From contig JAHBVO010000002.1 of assembly GCA_019637435.1 (NCBI GenBank), positions 434,001 to 498,000 on the forward strand: 64,000 nucleotides of DNA, written 5' to 3'. Below are positions 17,396 through 25,462 of this stretch, piece by piece (position 1 is the first letter of the stretch; every line of letters starts with the position of its first letter). A program made the position numbers and the translations under genes. This DNA is from Candidatus Obscuribacterales bacterium (GTDB lineage: Bacteria > Cyanobacteriota > Vampirovibrionia > Obscuribacterales > Obscuribacteraceae). The notes beneath the pieces were generated by a model that saw only the letters and a list, made by a program, of their open reading frames with translations, ran no database searches and was not told where the DNA came from.

Positions 17396-18160
17396 ATGCG
17401 CGAAAAATCCGATATGCAGACGCTCGCTGGTCGAGTTGCGAAGCTTCTATCTAAGGCTGAGCGTGTTACCTTTCTGACCGGCGCAGGGGTTTCCAAAGAA
17501 AGCGGAATTCCGACCTTTCGCGATGCACAAACCGGAATGTGGGCCAATTACAATCCTCAGGAGTTAGCCACTCCGGAGGGCTTTCTGAAGGATCCGAAAT
17601 TGGTCTGGCAGTGGTACGACTATCGACGCAAATTGCTTGGTGATGCGGAGCCCAATCCGGGGCACAGAGCCATCGTCGAGTTGGAAAGCCTTGTGACTAA
17701 GGTCACGGTAGTTACACAGAACATCGACGGGCTACATCAGAAGGCGGGATCTTCGGATGTAGTTGAGCTTCACGGAAGCATCAAGAAATTTTATTGCTTT
17801 GATGGCGGGCATGATGCCCATGATGTCCCGTTTGATCTCGAGGAGCCACCGCTGTGCAAGTGCGGTTCAATGATCAGACCGGGCGTTGTATGGTTTGGTG
17901 AGGCGCTGCCACCACATGCGATGTCTCGCGGTTTGAAGGAATGCGCGGAGAGCGAAGTGGTTTTTGTTGCTGGGACCTCCGCGCTCGTGCAACCCGCGGC
18001 CTCGCTGCCATACGCAGCTCATCGCCGGGGCGCGAAACTCATCGAGGTCAATCCGGACGAGACTCCTATTACAGATATCGTCGATGAGTTTATGCAGGGA
18101 CCATCGGGTCAGGTGCTACCGATGGTAGTGGCTGCGCTGAAAGAGCTTAAGGGCGTGTAA
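17396..18160 (+). CDS. cobB: NAD-dependent protein deacylase (sirtuin, class III type)
   Basis: Sir2-family enzymes remove acyl groups from lysine using NAD. The 254-residue product has GAGVSKESGIPTFRD, TQNIDGLHQKAG and the catalytic ELHGS. The WYDYRR segment supplies the Tyr-x-x-Arg pair that marks desuccinylase/demalonylase sirtuins. VVWFGEALPP and the NAD-binding GTSALVQPAA follow. The zinc site is unusual: CKC is present on the C-terminal side, but the first CxxC pair is reduced to a single Cys followed by a His-rich CFDGGHDAH. The start at 17396 has GAGG about 12 bases upstream; an ATG six codons later is the alternative. Confidence 0.9.
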   Translation: MREKSDMQTLAGRVAKLLSKAERVTFLTGAGVSKESGIPTFRDAQTGMWANYNPQELATPEGFLKDPKLVWQWYDYRRKLLGDAEPNPGHRAIVELESLVTKVTVVTQNIDGLHQKAGSSDVVELHGSIKKFYCFDGGHDAHDVPFDLEEPPLCKCGSMIRPGVVWFGEALPPHAMSRGLKECAESEVVFVAGTSALVQPAASLPYAAHRRGAKLIEVNPDETPITDIVDEFMQGPSGQVLPMVVAALKELKGV

Positions 18161-18449
18161 TCTTGTCGGTCCGCTTCGGGCGATGGTTGCGGACGTCGGA
18201 CACACTAGGCGGTATATCCGATCGATCTACAAGTCGCCTGTGAAGACGCTCTCAGTTTTCTTCCCGTGAAACGATCGTCAAAGACTGCTAGACCCGAATT
18301 TTTGGCGAGGCGTATCCGTATTGTATATGTGTTTGTTGCCTGCTTGTTGTCTGTTTGGGGCAATTGCAAACAGTCGCATTCGAATGTAAAGTCTCAGCAA
18401 CACAAATTTCACAAGGAGCAATTACTCACCTTCGCGCTTAATCAACGCA

Positions 18450-18600
18450 AGGGATTGACGCTACATATGGTGTCAATCTGGTGGGGGAAGTGTGGTGAAA
18501 GTCCACCGCTGTACCGCAACTGTAACCAGTGAATTGCTGGAAGCCAGGCTACCCACATAAGCGCATAGGACGCAACCTCTTCGAGTAAAGGAGGACCGTC
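18450..18600 (+). promoter_or_regulatory. Cobalamin riboswitch upstream of nrdAB
   Basis: The conserved core words appear in order: GGGGAAG (18484-18490), GGTGAAAGTCCACC (18494-18507), CCGCAACTGTAA (18514-18525) and the B12-box AAGCCAGG (18541-18548). A small GCG/CGC hairpin follows (18561-18573), in the place of the kissing-loop partner. The arm region after the B12-box is short, so this looks like the compact cobalamin-II class. GAGGAC at 18591-18596 can pair with GTCCTC at 18635-18640. That would be the antiterminator to the hairpin just downstream. The rest of the 18161-18699 gap holds no gene. Confidence 0.88.
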
Positions 18601-18636
18601 TCGTCAGCAAAGAACTGAGCTTTGTTGTCTAGCTGT

Positions 18637-18665
18637 CCTCTTGGTCTCGACCAGGAGGCTTTTTT
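18637..18665 (+). terminator. Riboswitch expression-platform terminator
   Basis: CCTCTTGGT (18637-18645) pairs with ACCAGGAGG (18650-18658), with one G-U pair and a CTCG loop. Six T residues follow at 18660-18665, which is a textbook intrinsic terminator. It ends 35 bases before the nrdA start and follows the cobalamin aptamer. Bound cobalamin would be expected to favour this hairpin and switch nrdAB off. Confidence 0.88.
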
Positions 18666-18699
18666 GTCTCCAAAAATAAGCAAAGATCCCGGAGGACCC

Positions 18700-21549
18700 A
18701 TGAGTCAACTCACCCAAGATGCATCCGTTATAGCCCATCTCCAGCAGTCTCTCGAAGGCGCGACAACGGATGGTCGTTTTCTCAAGTACAAAGTACTGCG
18801 TCGAGAGGGCGTTATCGCCGACTTCCAACCACATAAGGTTTCGGTCGCGATGACGAAAGCTTTCCTCGCCGTTGAAGGAAATCATGGTGAGGAAAGCTCG
18901 AAAATTAGAGACCTCGTGCGTAAGTTGACGGAGCAGGTTGTCGAAACTTTGCTTCACCGTCTGCCGGACGGTGGTGTTTTTCATATCGAACATATTCAGG
19001 ATCAAGTTGAACTCGCGCTGATGCGCGCGGGCGAACATGAAGTGGCGAGGAGTTATGTTCTATATAGAAGTGAGCGCGCTCGCCAACGTTCACAGGAGAC
19101 CGCTGTGCCGGCGGTGTCTTCCAAAGCCGCGCTTTCGGTGACATTGTCTGATGGGACGACCAAGGCGCTCGATAAAGAGGAGTTGCTGAACGTTGTGCGG
19201 CTAGCTGCCTCGGGTCTCGATGCAGCGGTTTCACCCGAGAAAATTTTGAACTCGGCCATAGAGGGTCTCTACGATGGCGTTAAAGAAGGCGACGTCTGGA
19301 AATCGCTGGTTTATAGCTCAAGAGCTTTGATCGAACAGGAACCGGACTACACCTTCGTGACCGCTCGCCTGTTGTTGCATGATATTCGTCGTGAAGTTCT
19401 TGGTGAGGAAGTTCGTCAAGACGAAATGTCCACACGTTATGCTGCGTACTTTAAGACCTATATCAAAACCGGCATCAATGCTGGCTTGCTGGATGAGAAA
19501 CTGGCGGAGTACGATCTCGATAAAATCGGTGCTGCGTTGAACGCTGACCGCGACTTGAAATTCCAATATCTTGGATTGCAGACTCTCTACGATCGCTACT
19601 TGTTGCACTCCGACGGTGTGCGCTTCGAGCTTCCGCAGGCCTTCTGGATGCGAGTAGCCATGGGGCTCGCTCTGCAGGAGGTTGACAGAGAAACTCGCGC
19701 AATCGAGTTCTACAACCTACTATCCTCGTTCAACTTTGTGTCTTCAACGCCCACCTTGTTCAATTCGGGAACGCGTCGTTCGCAACTCTCATCTTGCTTC
19801 CTCACCACTGTTGGTGATGATTTGAACGACATCTACGATTCGATTCGCGAGAATGCTTTGCTGTCGAAATACAGTGGCGGTCTGGGGAATGACTGGACAC
19901 CAGTGCGCGCCCTTGGCGCTCACATCAAGGGAACCAACGGCAAGAGTCAAGGTGTAGTTCCGTTCCTCAAAGTCGTAAACGATACTGCTGTGGCCGTAAA
20001 CCAGGGCGGAAAGCGCAAAGGTGCAGTGTGCTGTTATTTGGAAACCTGGCACCTGGATATCGAAGAGTTTCTCGAGTTGAGAAAAAACACCGGCGATGAT
20101 CGCCGCAGAACTCACGATATGAACACGGCCAACTGGATACCCGACCTGTTTATGCATCGCGTGATGACCGATGGACAGTGGACTTTGTTCAGTCCGGACG
20201 AGACTCCAGACCTTCATGACACATACGGTGCTGAGTTCAAAGAGGCGTATGAACGTTATGAAGCGCTTGCCGATGCCGGCAAACTGAAGATCTTCAAGCG
20301 CACATCAGCGGTTTCGCTCTGGCGCAAGATGCTCACAATGCTTTTTGAAACGGGGCATCCGTGGATAACGTTCAAAGACGCGTGCAACCTGAGAAGTCCG
20401 CAACAACACGCAGGTGTTGTTCACAGCTCGAACCTTTGCACCGAGATCACGTTGAACACGTCGTCCACCGAAACTGCTGTATGTAACCTCGGTTCGGTCA
20501 ATCTTGTCGAGCACTTCAAAAATGGAGTTCTCGACCTGGAGAAGTTAGAGCGTACTTGCAAAATTGCAATGCGAATGCTCGATAACGTTATCGACATCAA
20601 CTATTACAGTGTGCCAAAAGCTAGAAACGCCAACCTTCGCCACCGCCCGGTAGGTCTGGGTTTGATGGGTTTCCAGGATGTGTTGCTTTCGCTTGGAATT
20701 CCGTACTCGTCGAAGGAGGCCGTCGAACTCGCCGATTCGACTCAGGAAGCGATCAGCTACTATGCGATTCTGGCAAGTAGTCAACTCGCCGGCGAACGTG
20801 GTGCCTATGCCTCTTATCCGGGCTCGCTCTGGTCGAAGGGAATCCTGCCTATCGACAGTCTCGATATTCTTTCGAATACTCGCCGCGACACACTCGGAGT
20901 TGCCGTAGATGTGGATCGTTCATCCAAACTCGATTGGCAGCCGGTTAGAGACAGCATCGCCAAGCACGGCATGCGTAATAGTAATTGTCTCGCCATTGCG
21001 CCGACTGCTACTATCGCCAACATCGCTGGTGTCAGTCCATCAATCGAGCCGACGTTCCAGAACCTCTATGTGAAGTCCAATCTTTCAGGCGAATTCACGG
21101 TACTCAATGCGTACCTGGTAGCTGATTTGAAAGCTCGTGGTTTGTGGGATGAAGTCATGATTCACGACCTCAAATATTTCGACGGAAGCGTCATGCCAAT
21201 CGATAGAATTCCGCAAGAAGTTAAAGCTGTTTACGCGACGGCATTCGAAATCGACCCGCGCTGGCTCGTCGAGTGCGGTTCGCGCAGACAGAAGTGGCTC
21301 GATCAATCACAGAGTTTGAACCTCTACATGAGTGAGCCTGGCGGCAAAAAGCTGGACGACCTTTATAAGATGGCCTGGCAGAAAGGCTTGAAGACGACCT
21401 ATTACTTACGCACTTTGAGTGCAACCTACGCCGAGAAATCAACGGTGCACACGGGCGCACTGAATGCGGTGCCGCAGTCTTCATCTAGCGTGGTCGTTAA
21501 GGGTGCAGTCTGCGATCCAAACGATAAAGAATGCGAAGCCTGTCAATAA
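18700..21549 (+). CDS. nrdA: Class I ribonucleoside-diphosphate reductase, large subunit
   Basis: The alpha subunit reduces ribonucleotides to deoxyribonucleotides. The 949-residue product has two ATP-cone segments in tandem, about residues 24-113 (KVLRREGVIADFQPHKVSV) and 127-220. The second aligns with the single cone of E. coli NrdA. The active-site loop NLCTEITLN carries Asn-Cys-Glu. The radical-transfer tyrosines are in KTTYYLRTL, and the C-terminal redox pair is CEAC. GGAGG stands six to seven bases before the ATG at 18700. A longer frame starts inside the riboswitch terminator and is not used. nrdB follows 27 bp later. Confidence 0.95.
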   Translation: MSQLTQDASVIAHLQQSLEGATTDGRFLKYKVLRREGVIADFQPHKVSVAMTKAFLAVEGNHGEESSKIRDLVRKLTEQVVETLLHRLPDGGVFHIEHIQDQVELALMRAGEHEVARSYVLYRSERARQRSQETAVPAVSSKAALSVTLSDGTTKALDKEELLNVVRLAASGLDAAVSPEKILNSAIEGLYDGVKEGDVWKSLVYSSRALIEQEPDYTFVTARLLLHDIRREVLGEEVRQDEMSTRYAAYFKTYIKTGINAGLLDEKLAEYDLDKIGAALNADRDLKFQYLGLQTLYDRYLLHSDGVRFELPQAFWMRVAMGLALQEVDRETRAIEFYNLLSSFNFVSSTPTLFNSGTRRSQLSSCFLTTVGDDLNDIYDSIRENALLSKYSGGLGNDWTPVRALGAHIKGTNGKSQGVVPFLKVVNDTAVAVNQGGKRKGAVCCYLETWHLDIEEFLELRKNTGDDRRRTHDMNTANWIPDLFMHRVMTDGQWTLFSPDETPDLHDTYGAEFKEAYERYEALADAGKLKIFKRTSAVSLWRKMLTMLFETGHPWITFKDACNLRSPQQHAGVVHSSNLCTEITLNTSSTETAVCNLGSVNLVEHFKNGVLDLEKLERTCKIAMRMLDNVIDINYYSVPKARNANLRHRPVGLGLMGFQDVLLSLGIPYSSKEAVELADSTQEAISYYAILASSQLAGERGAYASYPGSLWSKGILPIDSLDILSNTRRDTLGVAVDVDRSSKLDWQPVRDSIAKHGMRNSNCLAIAPTATIANIAGVSPSIEPTFQNLYVKSNLSGEFTVLNAYLVADLKARGLWDEVMIHDLKYFDGSVMPIDRIPQEVKAVYATAFEIDPRWLVECGSRRQKWLDQSQSLNLYMSEPGGKKLDDLYKMAWQKGLKTTYYLRTLSATYAEKSTVHTGALNAVPQSSSSVVVKGAVCDPNDKECEACQ

Positions 21550-21576
21550 CTTAAATTGGAAACTGGAGAAATAACT

Positions 21577-22905
21577 ATGTTGAGTTTTGATGATTATGCT
21601 GCCGGCGCTGCCACTGAAGGTGGTGCTGCCAAAAAAGAGGGAAGCGTTTTAGACTTCACTCCCGCGGCGCAGCCCAGCGTACCGCACAGCATCTCGATGG
21701 CTCCCAGCCTTCCGGCTTCGGGTCCGGCGCCGCAGGCACCCGTTTCGAACTCGTCGGTTTCAGCACCTGCAACTCAAAGCGTGCCACCACCGAGCGCGCA
21801 ACGAGTACCCACGAGCGGACAGCCGCAGTTGGCTGGAAACGGTTCCGGTCCTGGCGTTACCGGCGTCGAGAAGATTGCGTTCAACAGCGGACGGATCAAC
21901 GTTGACGACAAACGCATCATCAACTGCCGTGCTGATTTAAACCAGCTTGTCCCATTCAAATACGAATGGGCCTGGCAGAAATACCTGGATGGATGCGCGA
22001 ATCACTGGATGCCACAAGAGATTTCAATGAGCCGCGATATTGCGCTCTGGAAGGATCCAAACGGTTTAACCGATGACGAGCGCATGATCATCAAGCGCAA
22101 TCTCGGTTTCTTCTCGACAGCCGATTCACTGGTTGCAAACAATCTGGTACTGGCGATCTACCGCCACATCACAAATCCTGAATGCCGCCAGTACTTGCTG
22201 CGCCAGGCGTTCGAAGAAGCTGTTCATACCCACGCATATCAGTACGTCGTTGAAAGTCTCGGGTTGAACGAAGGCGAGATCTTCAATATGTACAGAGAAG
22301 TGCCGAGCATCCATGCTAAGGATGTGTTCGAACTTCAATTCACGCAAGAGCTCAGCAACCCTGATTTCGTGACGGGAACCGAAGCAACGGATCGCCGATT
22401 CCTACGCAACCTAATTGGCTATTACATCATCATGGAAGGATTGTTCTTCTATGTCGGTTTCGTGCAGATGTTGTCGTTTGGTCGTCAGAATAAAATGACC
22501 GGGGCATCCGAGCAGTTCCAATACATCATGCGCGATGAGTCGATGCATTTGAACTTCGGCGTTGATTTGATTAACCAGATCAAGATCGAAAATCCACATC
22601 TCTGGACCGCAGAGTTCGAGAAGGAGATCATCGAACTCGTGGATCAAGGTGTGCAACTCGAGTATCAGTACGCAATGGACACCATGCCGCGCGGTGTGCT
22701 CGGCTTGAACGTGGAAATGTTCAGCGAATACTTGAGATTTATCGCGAATCGTCGGCTACGTCAGATTGGTATTCCGGAACAGTATCCGGGAGCCAAGAAT
22801 CCGTTCCCATGGATGAGTGAGATGATCGATTTGAAGAAGGAGAAAAACTTCTTCGAGACTCGTGTCATCGATTATCAAACCGGCGGTGCTCTCGCCTGGG
22901 ACTAG
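21577..22905 (+). CDS. nrdB: Class I ribonucleoside-diphosphate reductase, small subunit
   Basis: The beta subunit holds the di-iron centre and tyrosyl radical used by NrdA. The first metal helix is in [12 protein letters not shown], the second in [12 protein letters not shown]. The third and fourth are EGLFFYVGF and [10 protein letters not shown]. In EAVHTHAY the Tyr falls at the position of E. coli Tyr122, so this is a radical-tyrosine type and not the Phe-containing class Ic. A Pro/Ala/Ser-rich extension of about 100 residues precedes the core and has no known fold. TGGAG before the ATG at 21577 fixes the start. It is controlled with nrdA by the riboswitch. Confidence 0.95.
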   Translation: MLSFDDYAAGAATEGGAAKKEGSVLDFTPAAQPSVPHSISMAPSLPASGPAPQAPVSNSSVSAPATQSVPPPSAQRVPTSGQPQLAGNGSGPGVTGVEKIAFNSGRINVDDKRIINCRADLNQLVPFKYEWAWQKYLDGCANHWMPQEISMSRDIALWKDPNGLTDDERMIIKRNLGFFSTADSLVANNLVLAIYRHITNPECRQYLLRQAFEEAVHTHAYQYVVESLGLNEGEIFNMYREVPSIHAKDVFELQFTQELSNPDFVTGTEATDRRFLRNLIGYYIIMEGLFFYVGFVQMLSFGRQNKMTGASEQFQYIMRDESMHLNFGVDLINQIKIENPHLWTAEFEKEIIELVDQGVQLEYQYAMDTMPRGVLGLNVEMFSEYLRFIANRRLRQIGIPEQYPGAKNPFPWMSEMIDLKKEKNFFETRVIDYQTGGALAWD

Positions 22906-22933
22906 TCAGCGCCGTCGCGTCCGAAAAACTTCA

Positions 22934-22995
22934 AGAGCTAGCGCCTTTATCATTTTTGACATAAGATCGAGTCAACTGATAACGGCGCTAGCTCT
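22934..22995 (+). promoter_or_regulatory. Perfect 12-bp inverted repeat after nrdB
   Basis: AGAGCTAGCGCC at 22934-22945 and its exact complement at 22984-22995 are separated by 38 bases. They lie 29 bases after the nrdB stop and 8 bases before the likely start of the next gene. As RNA it would form a long hairpin between the two cistrons, possibly setting their relative expression. As DNA it could be an operator. No T-tract follows. Confidence 0.5.
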
Positions 22996-23002
22996 ATTCA
23001 TC

Positions 23003-23860
23003 TTGTCAAAAAACATATTGATAGCAACTTGTGCAATCGCCATGGCGATTCAAATGCTGTGCGTCTACGGAGTCGACGCCAAGACCGCTGCCTTGGCAAG
23101 CAATAAAGTGAGGGTCTGGAGATTCGAGCAGCGTAATCAAATTGGTAAGGCGATTGTGTTGGTCGGCGAAAACGGAATCAAAGTAACAAATCCGCATCAG
23201 AATGTAATCTGGATTTGTACTGCGCCAAAGTGGGACGTGACTATCGTCAACTACAAGTTGAATATTGGAAAATCTGTTCCACTATCCCAATGGGAGTCGC
23301 GAGTAAGCCGTTTTGAAAGCAGCCAGGCCGCCGATCCTGTTTCGCGTGAGACGATTATGTTTCAGGGAAAGCCCTGCAACAAGCTCAGGTTTGAAATTTT
23401 GTCCTCAGATCCGGTGAAAGAGCGTATCGAAATGATTTATCAAACCGGCTCGCAACGAGCCAGTTCGTTCAATGCGGCTGAGGTGATTTGTAGCAATTGG
23501 TTCAAGATCAAACCGGAGATCTGTGCTTTCTTGACGGGTCTGTACAGCATCAAACAGGTCAGTGGTGTGCTGATGAGTCAAACCTACATTTACCCGGGCA
23601 AGAAAACTCATGTGGTCGTGTCCACTGATTCATTCAAGCAGGTTGAGGTGGACAAATCCGAGTTCAAGATCCCGACCGGATTCAAATTCGCGCACATGCA
23701 TCAGATTATGCAAGAGGAGAAGAAAGCTCTGCAGATGTCCGGCGTGATTGAGGATTTATTTTACGACGCTAATGCGAAGAAACAGCCGGTGAGCACGAAG
23801 TCTCCAGAGAAGGGGAAAACGGAAAATAATTCGTCGGTAAAAAGTTCCCGCCAGAGATAG
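23003..23860 (+). CDS. Secreted hypothetical protein
   Basis: The frame is open from inside nrdB, but a start there gives an unlikely Arg-rich N-terminus. A TTG at 23003 yields MSKNILIATCAIAMAIQML, a good signal peptide ending near GVDA. The ATG at 23042 is the alternative. Neither has a clear ribosome site. The mature part of about 260 residues is beta-rich, and it ends in a Lys/Ser-rich tail. The phrase VEVDKSEFKIPTGFK near residue 225 is typical of periplasmic proteins of the LolA-like or DUF4412 kind. That link is weak. It meets glpK tail to tail. Confidence 0.55.
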   Translation: MSKNILIATCAIAMAIQMLCVYGVDAKTAALASNKVRVWRFEQRNQIGKAIVLVGENGIKVTNPHQNVIWICTAPKWDVTIVNYKLNIGKSVPLSQWESRVSRFESSQAADPVSRETIMFQGKPCNKLRFEILSSDPVKERIEMIYQTGSQRASSFNAAEVICSNWFKIKPEICAFLTGLYSIKQVSGVLMSQTYIYPGKKTHVVVSTDSFKQVEVDKSEFKIPTGFKFAHMHQIMQEEKKALQMSGVIEDLFYDANAKKQPVSTKSPEKGKTENNSSVKSSRQR

Positions 23861-23872
23861 TTTTACAATCGC

Positions 23873-25399
23873 CTAGTTTGCGGCTCCCGCTTTTGTCGTT
23901 TGTTTCGCTTCACTACACATGTCGCCCCTTTCCGCTTGTGCAAAAGCTCCTCTGAGTGCGCGTTTCCATCCGCCGTAATCTTTCGTTCTGTCTGTCGAAG
24001 GTTTCAACTGCGCGTCGCTTTTCCAGGAGTTGTTCAGTTCCGCAAGATCTTTTATCAATCCTGATTTTAGACCTGCAAGAGCTGCGACGCCCCACGCCGT
24101 TGACTCAACCTGAGAAGCGCGGAGGACAGGAATACCGAGAACATCAGCCTGGAACTGAATCACAAAATTGTTTCTGGTCGCACCGCCGTCGACACGAAGT
24201 TCTGAAACATGAACTCCGTTTTCCTTCATGTTGTTGGTGACATCCGCAACCTGGTACGCCATAGCCTCCAGAGCCGCTCTCACAAAGTGTTCGCGCTTCG
24301 TGCCCCGGGTGACACCGACTATGGTGCCGCGCACATCCGAGTCCCACCATGGCGAACCCAATCCGACGAGCGCAGGAACGAAGTAAACACCTTCGTTTGA
24401 TTCTATTGAACTGGCAAGCTTTTCTGTTTCATCACTTGAATCGATGATTCCAAGCCCATCCCGAAGCCATTGCACCGCCGCGCCCGTCACGAATATGGCG
24501 CCTTCAAAGGCGTAAATTGGTTTCTCTCCATCGAGCTGCCAGCCGACTGTCGTAAGAAGTCCGTCCAGAAGCTGCATTTCAGTTCCGATGTTCGCTAAAA
24601 GAAAACTGCCTGTGCCGTATGTACACTTCATCATGCCTTTGTCAAAGCACGATTGACCGAATAATGCAGCTTGTTGATCGCCAAGATTCGCCAAAATTGG
24701 CGCTTCGAAACCAACTATGTTTTTGTCGGTTACTCCAAAGTTCGCATTTGATGCCACCACGCGCGGCATCATACTTCCGGGCACATTCAGTTTCTCTAGC
24801 AGTTGCTTGTCCCACTGCATGTCTCTAATATTGAAGAGCATCGTACGGCTGGCGTTGGAAGGTTCTGTAAAGTGATTGCGTTCTTTCGTTAGTTTGCGAA
24901 TCAACCAGCTATCTATTGTCCCAAACTGGAGATCGCCCGCCGAAGCCTTTTCGCGCGCACCAGTCACATTATCTAGAATCCAGGCGATCTTCGGTCCTGA
25001 GAAATACGCGTCTGGAACCAGACCGGTTTTTTCACGGAATGACTCATCAGAACGAAGCTTCATCGCGGCATCTTGAGTTCTGCGGCATTGCCAGACGATA
25101 GCGTTATGAATCGGTTTGTCACCGGATTTGGTGTCCCAGACGACCGTCGTTTCCCTCTGGTTCGTGACACCACAAGCAGCTATCTCATCACCTTTGATAC
25201 CTGCTGTTTTTACCGCTTCCTTGATGCAATCGACCTGTGTTTCGAAGATCTCCTGGGCGTCATGCTCAACCCAGCCTGGTTTTGGGTAGTGTTGTGCAAA
25301 TTCTTTTTGCCCCAAACCGAGTGCGGTGCCATCTTTATCGAAGACTAAACAACGACAACTGGTGGTGCCCTGGTCGATGCTAACGATGTATTTAGTCAT
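23873..25399 (-). CDS. glpK: Glycerol kinase
   Basis: GlpK phosphorylates glycerol to glycerol-3-phosphate. The 508-residue product has the FGGY-family opening YIVSIDQGTTSCRCLVFD and the glycerol kinase block GWVEHDAQEIF. It also has the substrate residues in GVTNQRETTVVWD and the C-terminal signature ELRVDGGATRNNFVIQFQAD. Length is right for the family. AAGGAAG precedes the ATG. No transporter gene lies directly beside it, though a MIP-family channel is encoded about 30 kb away at 55351. The last 12 bp before the stop of the convergent gene leave no space for a terminator. Confidence 0.96.
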   Translation of the reverse strand: MTKYIVSIDQGTTSCRCLVFDKDGTALGLGQKEFAQHYPKPGWVEHDAQEIFETQVDCIKEAVKTAGIKGDEIAACGVTNQRETTVVWDTKSGDKPIHNAIVWQCRRTQDAAMKLRSDESFREKTGLVPDAYFSGPKIAWILDNVTGAREKASAGDLQFGTIDSWLIRKLTKERNHFTEPSNASRTMLFNIRDMQWDKQLLEKLNVPGSMMPRVVASNANFGVTDKNIVGFEAPILANLGDQQAALFGQSCFDKGMMKCTYGTGSFLLANIGTEMQLLDGLLTTVGWQLDGEKPIYAFEGAIFVTGAAVQWLRDGLGIIDSSDETEKLASSIESNEGVYFVPALVGLGSPWWDSDVRGTIVGVTRGTKREHFVRAALEAMAYQVADVTNNMKENGVHVSELRVDGGATRNNFVIQFQADVLGIPVLRASQVESTAWGVAALAGLKSGLIKDLAELNNSWKSDAQLKPSTDRTKDYGGWKRALRGAFAQAERGDMCSEAKQTTKAGAAN

Positions 25400-25462
25400 G
25401 CAAGCTTCCTTCGCGCTACTTGGCTACGTCGCGGTTTCCGAAGCTTTAGATCATACACGTTA

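Noticed and set aside
18266..18532. 88-residue plus-strand frame before nrdA
   Set aside because: It runs into the cobalamin aptamer core; the conserved RNA motifs explain this stretch better.
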